Shown: positions 18,214 to 26,990, counted from the stretch's first letter. The stretch: 64,000 bases of DNA from Lichenicola sp964236105 (GCA_964236105.1 CAXSBC010000007.1:62001-126000), one strand, 5' to 3'. Notes: generated from the sequence alone by a model not told the origin. A program made the numbers and translations.

Positions 18214-18303
18214 TCAAAAATCTTCCGGGCGGATGAGCGCCCAGCCGAGGTAAATCAGGAGGCCGAATGCGACGGCGCCGGCAAGGATCAGGTCAAAGCT
18301 CAT
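18214..18303 (-). CDS. kdpF: KdpF, small KdpFABC stabilising subunit
   Basis: This is a 29-residue peptide beginning MSFDLILAGAVAFGLLIYLG and ending ALIRPEDF. One transmembrane helix followed by a charged RPEDF-type end is the standard KdpF pattern (compare LLxALxxPExF in other bacteria). It sits immediately before kdpA with 12 bases between, exactly where kdpF is found in complete kdp operons. KdpF stabilises the complex in the membrane. The ribosome-binding site is weak, so translation may be coupled to the small frame just upstream, whose stop is only three bases before this ATG. Confidence 0.9.
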   Translation of the reverse strand: MSFDLILAGAVAFGLLIYLGWALIRPEDF

Positions 18304-18306
18304 GGT

Positions 18307-18390
18307 CTAGATCCGAGCACACAGTGATGCGTACCCATCCATCAGCAGGATGGTCGCGACGCCTGCGAGGAGCAGGAGAATGTCAAGCAT
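18307..18390 (-). CDS. 27-residue membrane microprotein leading the kdp operon
   Basis: This open frame begins MLDILLLLAGVATILLM and ends GYASLCARI. It is one transmembrane helix followed by a Y-x3-C-x-R-(I/L) end. The ribosome-binding site GAGG lies seven bases before the ATG, and the stop is three bases before the kdpF ATG, so the two are probably translated together. It is the first cistron after the predicted kdp promoter. Similar tiny proteins with a hydrophobic helix and C-x-R-hydrophobic end occur near kdp genes in other phyla as far as I recall, but no function is established. It could be an extra small subunit or a regulatory peptide. Confidence 0.65.
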   Translation of the reverse strand: MLDILLLLAGVATILLMDGYASLCARI

Positions 18391-18416
18391 GGAGACGCCT
18401 CGTTCGAGATTGCCGG

Positions 18417-18485
18417 AGATTACGGCCCGACCGCATAAAGAAGACATTCGTCATTCCAGGCCGGACATAAAGAACGCATAAGCGT
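18417..18485 (-). promoter_or_regulatory. kdp operon promoter with KdpE-like direct-repeat element
   Basis: On the minus strand a -35-like TGTCTT (18441-18446) and a -10-like TAATCT (18417-18422) are 18 bp apart. On the plus strand CATAAAG starts at 18434 with CATT 11 bp on. The pair CATAAAGAACGCATAAG starts at 18466, with its CATAA units 11 bp apart and 32 bp after the first CATAAAG. The distal pair therefore sits about 55-70 bp upstream of the expected transcription start, a usual place for an OmpR-family activator. Confidence 0.7.
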
Positions 18486-18507
18486 TGACGTCGCTGTCGG
18501 AGGGGCT

Positions 18508-19854
18508 TCAGAAGCCGAGGATGATGTCGGCCGCCAGCGTGAAGCTGCCATTGCTCATCAGACCGTTATAGGGATGGCCACCGCTGAACGACTTGTCCCA
18601 TCGAAGCTCCGGCCTGAAGGCCAGAATGGCGACGTGAGGAACCGTCGGCTTGTAGGTAACACCCCAGGTCCACTCGCTATAGGTCTGGCGACCGGCGGAG
18701 AAGGAGGTGTTCGGCCGTCCATTGAGCGATCGCACCGCGTCCAGGTTGCCAGGATAGGCGGCAACAAAGAAGCCGGCATTGTCGCGATACACCTCGCCGC
18801 GGAAGTTCGCCGTCAAGGCAGGCGTCACGGCATAGCTGACATATCCGGCAGCACCGTAGGCTTCCGCTCCCACCAGGTCATCATGCAGCCAGTTCAGCTC
18901 CAGGGTGAGGCTCAGTTTGCTTGTCGCCTTGTAGGTCGAGATGACGTCCGTCTCGTAACGCATCTCCTTGTTGGCCTGTGTGCCGATCGCGTTTGTCGGG
19001 TTTTCCGGACCGAGATGCGACAGTGCCAGTATCGTCAGCTTGCCGCCTGCCAGACTGTTCAATCCGAACCCGACCAGACCCGCAGGCTCGGCATTGTTGT
19101 CGCCTCCCGCGAACGTCGTGCTTTCGCCGGTATCGACCTCCCCATACAGGTCGAGCGTCGGGCTGACATGGGCAACGGCCTCGAGACCGGTGTGCTGGAA
19201 CGGCCCGAAATTGAACATGTAGGAATGCGAGTAGAACGGGTTGGTGCTCGGGTCGGTGGTCTCGAAGCCGATCGGCGTCACGAACTGGCCGAGCTTGAAG
19301 TCGATACCGCCCTTGACCAGCCAGGGAGCATGCAGGAGCAGGTCGGCCTGCAGCACGGTGAGCTGGTTGCGGTCGCTTGTAAGGTAGTTGAGTTCCCCGA
19401 GATAATGCGTGTAGCGCACGTCCGATCCATAGCTTCCCTGCAGGATGAAGCCGAGATCGTAGCCGCTGGACGAGCTGTCGATCGGACGCGTGGCGGTGAG
19501 CTGGATCTGGTTCAGCAGAACCGTGTTGGCCTTGTCGTCGAAGAGACGCCCGTAGTTCAGGCCATCCGATGGCCGGTCGAAGTTGCCGGTGATGCCGGTA
19601 TCGACCTGAGCGCCGTAGGTGATCGTGCTTGCCCAGCTCTTCGGTGCAGCCGGCGCAGCAGGTGAGGCCGTCTGGCCGGACGCGTTGGGATTTGCAGCCG
19701 GCGTCGGCGCGGGTGCGACGCTCTGCGAACGGGCCGCATCATGAGGCAGCAGAGCCCAGACACCTGCCAGCAGCGCAATCCTTCCGGGAGAGCGTGCCAG
19801 ATCCATACCCAAAATGCGCCGGCGCGACGGAACAGGCAGCTTTTTCTTGATCAC
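18508..19854 (-). CDS. Outer-membrane beta-barrel protein, putative BBP2-type porin
   Basis: From the GTG at 19854 the product is 448 residues. The N-terminus has basic residues, a hydrophobic core (GRIALLAGVWALL) and a signal-peptide-like AARSQS, followed by an Ala/Pro linker. The rest is alternating beta-strand sequence ending in a terminal aromatic (LAADIILGF), typical of outer-membrane barrels. GYDLGFILQGSYGSDVRYTH, FKLGQFVTPIGFET and NPFYSHSYMFNFGPF match the putative beta-barrel porin-2 (BBP2) pattern. The GTG has GGATG about eight bases upstream; an ATG at 19806 and a GTG at 19941 are alternatives. Its promoter carries the same repeat element as kdp, suggesting a role in ion entry under K+ limitation (inference). 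Confidence 0.75.
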   Translation of the reverse strand: MIKKKLPVPSRRRILGMDLARSPGRIALLAGVWALLPHDAARSQSVAPAPTPAANPNASGQTASPAAPAAPKSWASTITYGAQVDTGITGNFDRPSDGLNYGRLFDDKANTVLLNQIQLTATRPIDSSSSGYDLGFILQGSYGSDVRYTHYLGELNYLTSDRNQLTVLQADLLLHAPWLVKGGIDFKLGQFVTPIGFETTDPSTNPFYSHSYMFNFGPFQHTGLEAVAHVSPTLDLYGEVDTGESTTFAGGDNNAEPAGLVGFGLNSLAGGKLTILALSHLGPENPTNAIGTQANKEMRYETDVISTYKATSKLSLTLELNWLHDDLVGAEAYGAAGYVSYAVTPALTANFRGEVYRDNAGFFVAAYPGNLDAVRSLNGRPNTSFSAGRQTYSEWTWGVTYKPTVPHVAILAFRPELRWDKSFSGGHPYNGLMSNGSFTLAADIILGF

Positions 19855-19966
19855 TGATCGGCATCCAATTTCATCCTGGCGATACAGCACGCGTACGCGA
19901 GGAGCGGCGATCGGGTGCCGGGCACCGGTTGCGTCGCTCACGCGACATCGGACATATCGCTACGGC

Positions 19967-20034
19967 AATAAACGGGTAACAGGCATAAAGGCGCAACACC
20001 GATTTTGCCCGTATCCATAAAGCTGTCATAAAGA
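19967..20034 (-). promoter_or_regulatory. Porin gene promoter with the same direct-repeat element
   Basis: On the minus strand a -35-like TTGCGC (19991-19996) and a -10-like TTTATT (19967-19972) are 18 bp apart. On the plus strand CATAAAG starts at 19984, CATAAAG at 20016 and CATAAAG at 20027. The spacings are 32 and 11 bp, the same as at the kdp and kup promoters. The promoter lies 113 bp upstream of the preferred GTG start, implying a leader of about 100 nt. Confidence 0.6.
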
Positions 20035-20041
20035 GGGCGAG

Positions 20042-20846
20042 ACGTTGCCTGATCCTTTACGTCACGCGCACGAACCTGCACCTTTGAGCAAAGCAGTGTT
20101 GAAGTCTACTTGAGCTCTTCGCTCAAAGACTTATCGAGCAGAGGTCTACCCTCGGCGGCGGTGAGATGATGGACAGTCAATTTTGCGACCGTTACTTCTA
20201 TGGTATTTGGTATCACATGACCCGTGCCTGCCTCCGGCTGTTGGGGTACCGTAAGGCCTGAACATTACTCATCGACAGCCGTCTGGATACGCTTCCTGCG
20301 GCCAGTAGCAGGGCGGGACAGGCTTTAGACGTCTTTGATGGTCAAGATGACTGTCGATCGGATCAATCTCTTGCCGACATGCACCATCGAGACGAAACCG
20401 AAAGATCATAGGTCGGCTTGAAGGTCTGATCGTACGTCTCCTGCATAATCCTTTGTCATGAACTCGCTGCCCAGGACCTCTTTCCTTAGGTCAATACGCA
20501 GAAGGCACGTGAAGCGTCACGTGCTTCGAGGCCGGCGCAGAATGCCTATCGTCGGTTAACGAAAGATGAGCGGCCGCAGCATGAAAGCCGCTGTCTGGAA
20601 AAGAATGCATGCACGTCCGGCTGGGTCCTATCGATGTTCGCAAGCAGGAACTGGCGGCAATGGTCATCAATCGGGGAACGCTACCGTCCGGCTTCGACGT
20701 GATCCCAAGCGTTTCGAGCAATCAAGCTAACTTTCGCGCGATCCAAATCATCGTTAAGCGCTCATTAAGCTGTCTGGGACTAGTCCGGGCTGTCCGGCCA
20801 TATCCGCAACGACCTGCAGGATTGCCGTCAGTTCGATGAGGTAACC
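20042..20846. other. 800-bp intergenic region; hairpin at 20102-20132 and 11-bp direct repeats at 20754-20770
   Basis: No protein-coding frame is convincing. The base composition is visibly lower in G+C than the flanking genes. A hairpin at 20102-20132 pairs AAGTC with GACTT and TTGAGC with GCTCAA around the loop TCTTC. Near the right end TTAAGC occurs at 20754 and again at 20765, 11 bp apart, about 80-90 bp before the S53 peptidase start. A palindrome GGACTAGTCC lies at 20777-20786. These are candidate regulatory sites for the peptidase gene. Confidence 0.5.
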
Positions 20847-22763
20847 GTGCGCTTAAACAAATCCACGCTGCTCGCTACAGCGGCGCTTCTTGTATCGAGT
20901 ATGGCCGGTATGCCGGCTCACGCCGCATCGCCGCCGAAGCTGACGCTGCTCGGCTCGGCTCCGCCGTCGCAGCAGGTGCAATTCGATGTCATCCTGCCGC
21001 TGCGCAACACCGCCTCCCTCGATGCGCTGCTGGCTCAGCAGCAGGATCCGACCTCGTCGCAATATCATCACTGGCTTACGCCTGCCCAGTTCTCGTCCGC
21101 CTATGGCGCCAACCTGGGGGTCATGAAGATTGTCGCGGCGGCTCTTCAGATATTCGGGTTGCAGGTGACGATACAGAGCCGCTCCCTGCACGTGGTCGGC
21201 ACAACGAACCAGGTCAGCCAGGCCTTCAACACCACTCTGGCCCTGGCGGCCAACCGAAGTGGTCAGCAACGCGTGGTCGCGAGCAGGCCGATTATCCTGC
21301 CGCCAGCCTTGTTCGCCTCGGGCGCAATCATCTCGGCCTTCAGCGCCAGTGGCTTCGATGCCTCGTCTCTCGTGCGCCAGAGTGCTGCCGGGTATGTGCG
21401 CCAGAGCGCCGCCGGTTACGCACTGCCCGCCAGCCAGTCCAGCCCGACCGGAGGCCTTTTCTACAACAACCTCAAGCAGGCCTACGGCTATCCGTCCTAT
21501 CAGGCCACGACCACCGTGCAAGGCAAGCCGCAGCGCCTGGATGGTAGTGGGGTGACGGTCGCCGTGCTGATGGCCAGCGACGTGCTTGATTCCGACATAT
21601 CGACCCTGTTCGACCACGAGCAGTTCACCGCCGGCTCGGGCCAGACCGCGGATCCACATCTCTATGCACGCAGGCTGGTCAATGGCGGTGCCCCGTTCTC
21701 CGCCAGCAGCGCTGCCTCGGAGGAGGCGACCGTCGACGTCCAGCAGGTCCTGGGCGGCGCACCGGGAGCTCAGGTGGTTCTGTACAATACACCTGACCTG
21801 AGCGATCAGTCGCTGATTTCCGGCTATACGGCGATCCTGAACGACAACACTGCCGACGTGGTGTCGCTGTCTTTCGGTCAGTGCGAGCTGTACTATACCG
21901 CTGCCTATAATAGCGGTCTGGATCAGACGGCTATCCTGAACACCTACACGGAGCTCTTCAAGCAGGGCAACGCGCAGGGCATCACCTTCATTGCCGCATC
22001 GGGGGATGCGGGCGGCCGCGCCTGCATCAATCCCAACTATTTCTCGGGCGGAACCGGCCAGTTCATCACAGGGGTGTCCGAACCGGCCGCAGACCCCAAT
22101 GTCACTGCGGTTGGTGGCACCAACCTTCTTGCGGGGTCGACGCCCGCCAGCTCCGGCTCGACTTACCCGAACGAAAATGCCTGGTCGGACCCTGAGATCG
22201 CCTTCGACCCCTACGGCATGGGCGTCGGCGTCACGGGCGGCGTATGGGGCGCCGGCGGCGGGGTCTCTTCGCTGTACTTCAAGCCGCTCTACCAGTCCGC
22301 GGTCAATACCGGTTCGTCCTCGTTCCGAACGGTGCCGGATGTCAGCATGGAGATGGGCGGTTGCCCGGACATCGCGCAAGCACCCTGCAACGGAGGCAAT
22401 CTGCCCAGCGATGGTTCAGGCAATACCGATCGTTCCGCCGTCAACGTGGTCTTCAACGGCTCGTGGGACAGCGTCATCGGCACAAGCGCCGCGGCTCCGG
22501 AAATGGCCAGCGCAGTCGCCCTGCTTGTTGAGATCCAGGGACGTCAGGGCAACCTCAATCCCTATCTCTACCTGCTGGCACAGGGTCAGGGATCCGGTGG
22601 TCCCGCCGCCTTCCATCAGTCCATTCCCGGCTTCAACGGCGTGACCGCCAACAGCGGCACCTACAGCTTTACGACCGGCAACGGCACGCCGAACGTTGCG
22701 GCGATGCTCGGCCTGTCACAGGTGCCACTGGCCGGTGCACCACAGTCTGCCTCCAATCCCTGA
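20847..22763 (+). CDS. Secreted S53 (sedolisin/kumamolisin-like) serine-carboxyl peptidase
   Basis: The 638-residue protein starts with a signal peptide (MRLNKSTLLATAALLVSSMA... ending AHAA). A pro-kumamolisin activation domain follows (FDVILPLRNTASLDALL, SSQYHHWLTPAQFSSAYG), then the S53 catalytic domain. Catalytic residues can be placed: E293 and D297 in EEATVDVQ, the oxyanion Asp D387 in AASGDAG, and the nucleophile S547 in IGTSAAAPEMA. Sedolisins are acid-active endopeptidases. An eight-residue unit VRQSAAGY is repeated twice near the pro/mature junction. The GTG start is preceded by GAGG with a five-base gap. It is monocistronic, with a terminator at 22773-22800. Confidence 0.92.
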   Translation: MRLNKSTLLATAALLVSSMAGMPAHAASPPKLTLLGSAPPSQQVQFDVILPLRNTASLDALLAQQQDPTSSQYHHWLTPAQFSSAYGANLGVMKIVAAALQIFGLQVTIQSRSLHVVGTTNQVSQAFNTTLALAANRSGQQRVVASRPIILPPALFASGAIISAFSASGFDASSLVRQSAAGYVRQSAAGYALPASQSSPTGGLFYNNLKQAYGYPSYQATTTVQGKPQRLDGSGVTVAVLMASDVLDSDISTLFDHEQFTAGSGQTADPHLYARRLVNGGAPFSASSAASEEATVDVQQVLGGAPGAQVVLYNTPDLSDQSLISGYTAILNDNTADVVSLSFGQCELYYTAAYNSGLDQTAILNTYTELFKQGNAQGITFIAASGDAGGRACINPNYFSGGTGQFITGVSEPAADPNVTAVGGTNLLAGSTPASSGSTYPNENAWSDPEIAFDPYGMGVGVTGGVWGAGGGVSSLYFKPLYQSAVNTGSSSFRTVPDVSMEMGGCPDIAQAPCNGGNLPSDGSGNTDRSAVNVVFNGSWDSVIGTSAAAPEMASAVALLVEIQGRQGNLNPYLYLLAQGQGSGGPAAFHQSIPGFNGVTANSGTYSFTTGNGTPNVAAMLGLSQVPLAGAPQSASNP

Positions 22764-22772
22764 CCAAACTGT

Positions 22773-22800
22773 TCCCGCCGACGACATGTCGTCGGCGGGA
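22773..22800 (+). terminator. Strong hairpin after the S53 peptidase gene
   Basis: TCCCGCCGACGAC and GTCGTCGGCGGGA form a perfect inverted repeat beginning ten bases after the stop codon. The effective loop is CATG. There is no T-run after it. Confidence 0.65.
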
Positions 22801-22908
22801 CCACGCAGCCCAGGGGTTTACCGATATCTTCAGCCAATCCTAACCCATTGAAGCGACATTGGCCTCATCCAGGGATGCCCGCCATGTCACCGCGCAACGC
22901 CGGCCAGT

Positions 22909-25900
22909 ATGTCGACCAGGTCTGACCGCCCGATGCGACAGTGGCTGTACGGCGTCCTGTTCACCTGCATGTTCCAGATGCTAGCGATCTGGAGTGTTCA
23001 GGCACAGTTTGCCAGGTTCGAGAACTATACGGATGACCGTGGCCTCGGAAACGGGTCCGTATCGGCTCTCGCGCAGGACGCAGACGGCTATATCCTGCTT
23101 GGCACGGAAGCCGGTTTGTATCGGTATGATGGATCCCGGATCACGCCCTACGACGTTTCGGTCGGGTTGCCGTCAGGCGCCTGGATCAGGAAGATCGCGA
23201 TCGACGATGCCGGTCGGATCTGGGTCGTCACCAGCGATGACGTCTATGTCCGCTACGGGCAGCGCTTCACCAAGGTCGACGTCGGCGCGGCACTGGACGT
23301 GCGATCGCCCCAACTCGTGGCGTTGGGTGGCGGGAGCATTGTGATCGGTAGCGGCGGACGGTTCCTGCACGCCTTGGTCGGCGTGAACGCCCTGGGACCA
23401 TTCTCGCCGTTGTTGGATCAGGCGACGCTGACCGCGATCCCTGGACTGGCGCAGGCCCGGTTCGTCGCCGCCGATACCGATGGTGCGTTCCTGATCGGAT
23501 GCGGCAACGCGATCTGCCGCGTGAAGAACGGACGAACGATGGTGTTCGGCACTGCTGACGGCCTGCCTTCGGACATCTGGCGCACGGCAGTTCGTGCACC
23601 GGATGGCACGCTCTGGCTTCGCAGCGTCAACCGTCTCGCCTGGCGCCGGCCGCATGAATCATCTTTCAGCGTCGTGATGGTCCCAAGTGGGCACGGTCAG
23701 TCCTATGACAGGATCCCGGCCTCGCTGAATCTTCTGGATGACCGCCACGGCGGCGTCCTGACCCAGGGCGGGGACGGGCTGCTGGACTGGAACGGGACCA
23801 GATGGAACAGCTACGGTCATCATGAAGGCGGACTGTCTGCGACGCCGATCGAGGCGCTCCTGTTCGATCGCGAGGGCTCGCTCTGGGTCGGCAGCATGGG
23901 ACATGGGGCATTTCGAAGCCTCGGGCTTGGCATCTGGGAGCATTGGACGGCCGACGACGGACTGCCGAGCGACCTGATCTGGGGGATGACACGGCTTCGC
24001 AACGGACAGTTCTGGGTTGCGACCTTTGGTGACACCGTTCGGCTCGATGGCAGGACGGAGGGCATTCCGGGCGGAAGTCCGAGCGTGGAAGCGAGCCGGG
24101 GCGGTCGGCTCTGGGCAGCGCCTCCCGACGCCCCGCTCATCCGATTCGATCCCGTCGCGAACCGTATCGAGCGGTTTCCGCTGGTCGGCCACGTGTCGAC
24201 GACTCTGGTGGATCGCGACGATCATCTCTGGCTGTGCTCCCCCAAGGCCCTCTACGTCGTTGCGAATGCCGACGCGCCTGCGTCGGCCATACAGGCCGAT
24301 GTCGCACTGCCCCATGCGACCTTCCAGGTGGCCGCCGACCCGGCGGGCGTGATCTGGGCCCTGACCAGGGACGGCCTGTTCCGGCGCGACGCGACACGCC
24401 GTTTCAAGCTCATGGCCTCCGACATCCTGCCGGGCGGCCAGAGCGGCGGAATGGCATTCGCTCCGGATGGCGATCTCTGGGTGTTCACCGAAAGCGACGG
24501 CATACTGCGCTTCCATCTGGCTGCTGGCGGCCTTGAGCGGCTTCCTCCGATCACTGCGCCGGTGGTTGGTTCCAACAACATCTTGTTCTTGCACCGCGAT
24601 CGTCGCGGCTGGATGTGGGTTGGCACCGATCATGGGATCGACATGTTCAACGGACAATCCTGGCGTCGATTCGACAAGGTCGACGGTCTGATCAGCAACG
24701 ACATGGACCAGTGGGCTGTCTATGAGGATACCGACGGCTCGATGTGGTTCGGGACAAGCCATGGGCTGACGCATCTTGTCGATCCTGTCCGCCTCCCGAC
24801 GACGACAGCACTCCATCCGCGCGTCACAGGGCTCTCGATCGGGCATCGGCCGCTGTCCCTGGCATCATCGATTCACATTAACTGGAGTGCCGGGCAGCTC
24901 GTGATCCGCTTCGTCGATCTCGATTATGCGCGCGGGAATGTGGCGTTCCGCTACCGGCTGCGTGGGCTCGACACAGGCTGGAACGACACCACGGGGCACG
25001 ACGTCCGCTATGCGGGCCTGCCCGCCGGCACGTTCCAGTTCGAACTGGTTGCCGTCGACTTTGCCCACGCCGAGATGTCCGCCCCTGTCGGCTTCACCAT
25101 CCACATCCGGGCGCCCTGGTGGCGGCGTCTGTGGTTCTACGCGCTGTGCGCGCTGACCGCCGCCGCCATCCTCGTCGTTGCCTGGCAGGGGCGCGTCAGG
25201 CTGTTGCTTCGCCGCCAGCGTCGCCTCGAGGAGATGGTCGGCGCGCGCACCGCCGAGATCGAGCAGGCCAGGAGCGAACTTCAGCGGCTCGCCATGTCCG
25301 ACGTCCTCACCGGCCTGCCGAACCGGCGCGCGATCATGGGAGCGCTGGATGAGGCTGTCGCTGCGGCCTCGCGTTCGGAGACCCCGCTCGCGGTGCTGCT
25401 CTGCGACATCGACCATTTCAAGGCGATCAACGACCGGTTCGGTCACCTGGCAGGCGACAAGGTGCTTGCGGCGTTCGGAGGCAGGCTGAGTGCCGTCATC
25501 AAACCACCCGAGACGGCGGGACGCTATGGCGGAGAAGAATTCCTTATTGTTCTGCCAGGAGCCGGCGACATGGTCATGGAACGCGTCGCCGCGATCCGAT
25601 CCGCCATCACCGATGCATCTTATCATTTCGGTGACGCAAGCCGTATCGTCACCTCAAGCGGAGGCGTCGCCTTTCTTCGGACCACCGATACCACAGTGAC
25701 GCTCGTCGCCCGCGCCGACGTTGCCCTCTACCAGGCCAAGGAGAACGGCCGGAACCGGATCGAGATGGAATGTCCGGAAGGGACGACATGGGCGCAGCCG
25801 CCTCGAGGCGAACCGGCTAATCCGACGACGGATCGCCGGCGCGGCTCCAGGTCGCTTGCCGACGAACGGCAAGCGGAGGACTCGAGCGACGCATCGCGCG

Positions 25901-26682
25901 AGCTGGAGCATGACCTGCGCGCAGCACTGGCCGGCGAACAGTTCGTGCTGCATTACCAGCCCGTCGTCGACATCGTGCGCGATGTGGTCACGTCGTGCGA
26001 GGCGCTGCTGCGGTGGCGGTCCCCGACCCGGGGCAACGTGTCACCAGCCGACTTCATCCCGTTCGCCGAGAAGACCGGGCTGATGCCTGAGATCGGCGAC
26101 TGGGTGCTGCTTGCTGCCTGCCGAGAGGCCGTGAGCTGGCCGAAAACGATGAAGGTCTCCGTCAACCTGTCGCCGTCGCAGTTTCACCTGCCGGGCCTGG
26201 TGGAAAGGATCCTCGAGATCCTGGCCGAAACCGGGCTGGAGCCAACCAGACTTGAACTCGAGGTGACAGAAACCGCCATGATCGACGACACCACGGCAGC
26301 CACAGGCATGCTGGAGCAACTCAGGGCACTTGGAATAAGCATCGCGCTGGATGACTTCGGAACGGGCTACTCATCGCTGAGCTTTCTGCGCACCTTGCCG
26401 TTCACCCGCATCAAGATCGACAAGTCCTTTGTGCAGGAACTCGGTGTCAGGCCTGAAGCGACCGCCATCGTGCGGGCCATCGCCGGATTGTGCGACAGCC
26501 TGGATGCCGCTGTCACTGCGGAAGGCGTCGAGACCGACCAGCAGATCGAGCTGCTCCGTGATCTGGGATGTGTCGAAATCCAGGGCTTCCGGATCGGCCG
26601 ACCCTGTCCGCCCAATGACCTCCGGACCTGGATGGACGCGTTCACCACGAGCCATCCCGTCGAGTCGATTGCATGCGGGTAG
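22909..26682 (+). CDS. Propeller/Y_Y_Y sensor with GGDEF and EAL domains (cyclic-di-GMP signalling)
   Basis: The 1257-residue membrane sensor has an N-terminal signal/anchor (about residues 11-32) and a periplasmic two-component-regulator beta-propeller with repeated D-x-x-G-x-(I/L)-W-x-G-T units (DGYILLGTEAGL, DGSMWFGTSHGL). A Y_Y_Y domain (FRYRLRGLDTGWNDT) and a transmembrane helix near 738-758 follow. The GGDEF domain has the active motif GGEEF at 874-878, with GLPNRR and DIDHFKAIND. The EAL domain begins E1031-A-L and has LEVTETAM, DDFGTGYSSLSFL and EGVET. Both catalytic domains look intact, so it could make and degrade cyclic-di-GMP. A second ATG at 22933 is a possible start. Propeller-Y_Y_Y sensors often detect carbohydrates, but the ligand here is unknown. 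Confidence 0.92.
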   Translation: MSTRSDRPMRQWLYGVLFTCMFQMLAIWSVQAQFARFENYTDDRGLGNGSVSALAQDADGYILLGTEAGLYRYDGSRITPYDVSVGLPSGAWIRKIAIDDAGRIWVVTSDDVYVRYGQRFTKVDVGAALDVRSPQLVALGGGSIVIGSGGRFLHALVGVNALGPFSPLLDQATLTAIPGLAQARFVAADTDGAFLIGCGNAICRVKNGRTMVFGTADGLPSDIWRTAVRAPDGTLWLRSVNRLAWRRPHESSFSVVMVPSGHGQSYDRIPASLNLLDDRHGGVLTQGGDGLLDWNGTRWNSYGHHEGGLSATPIEALLFDREGSLWVGSMGHGAFRSLGLGIWEHWTADDGLPSDLIWGMTRLRNGQFWVATFGDTVRLDGRTEGIPGGSPSVEASRGGRLWAAPPDAPLIRFDPVANRIERFPLVGHVSTTLVDRDDHLWLCSPKALYVVANADAPASAIQADVALPHATFQVAADPAGVIWALTRDGLFRRDATRRFKLMASDILPGGQSGGMAFAPDGDLWVFTESDGILRFHLAAGGLERLPPITAPVVGSNNILFLHRDRRGWMWVGTDHGIDMFNGQSWRRFDKVDGLISNDMDQWAVYEDTDGSMWFGTSHGLTHLVDPVRLPTTTALHPRVTGLSIGHRPLSLASSIHINWSAGQLVIRFVDLDYARGNVAFRYRLRGLDTGWNDTTGHDVRYAGLPAGTFQFELVAVDFAHAEMSAPVGFTIHIRAPWWRRLWFYALCALTAAAILVVAWQGRVRLLLRRQRRLEEMVGARTAEIEQARSELQRLAMSDVLTGLPNRRAIMGALDEAVAAASRSETPLAVLLCDIDHFKAINDRFGHLAGDKVLAAFGGRLSAVIKPPETAGRYGGEEFLIVLPGAGDMVMERVAAIRSAITDASYHFGDASRIVTSSGGVAFLRTTDTTVTLVARADVALYQAKENGRNRIEMECPEGTTWAQPPRGEPANPTTDRRRGSRSLADERQAEDSSDASRELEHDLRAALAGEQFVLHYQPVVDIVRDVVTSCEALLRWRSPTRGNVSPADFIPFAEKTGLMPEIGDWVLLAACREAVSWPKTMKVSVNLSPSQFHLPGLVERILEILAETGLEPTRLELEVTETAMIDDTTAATGMLEQLRALGISIALDDFGTGYSSLSFLRTLPFTRIKIDKSFVQELGVRPEATAIVRAIAGLCDSLDAAVTAEGVETDQQIELLRDLGCVEIQGFRIGRPCPPNDLRTWMDAFTTSHPVESIACG

Positions 26683-26990
26683 ATGCTTTGAGTACCCGGT
26701 CGTCCTGGCTGACGAGGGCGCGGGCTTGGACCACCGCAAGAGCCAGGACAAGCCGAGCTGTGCCGACCGAAAGCAGGCGTGCCCGGTGTCGACGGCAGCA
26801 GGATGCATTGGTGGTCGGATCCGGTCGCGGGATCAAGACGGTTGTCGAGACCCAGGTAACCTGACGTGACGTTTGCGCAAGACGCGCCGAAGCGGTTACA
26901 AAGGCCGCACGGAGGCAGAACCAGGCGCATGGCGAAAACGTTCGACCTGACGGCAGTTCGTGTCTACAAGCTGAGCAGTATCAATGGTCT
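26683..26990. other. Intergenic region before tRNA-Thr, nothing recognised
   Basis: About 300 bp lie between the GGDEF/EAL gene and the tRNA. No frame with a credible start or product is visible on either strand. The tRNA promoter should be near the right end. Confidence 0.5.

Noticed and set aside
18391..18507. Possible riboswitch or leader peptide before kdp
   Set aside because: The space is fully accounted for by predicted promoter boxes and direct repeats, and no conserved riboswitch structure such as the ydaO type could be drawn.
20491..20839. Two 76-codon frames (one on each strand) before the S53 peptidase
   Set aside because: Neither has a good ribosome-binding site or a recognisable product, and they overlap the putative regulatory repeats.
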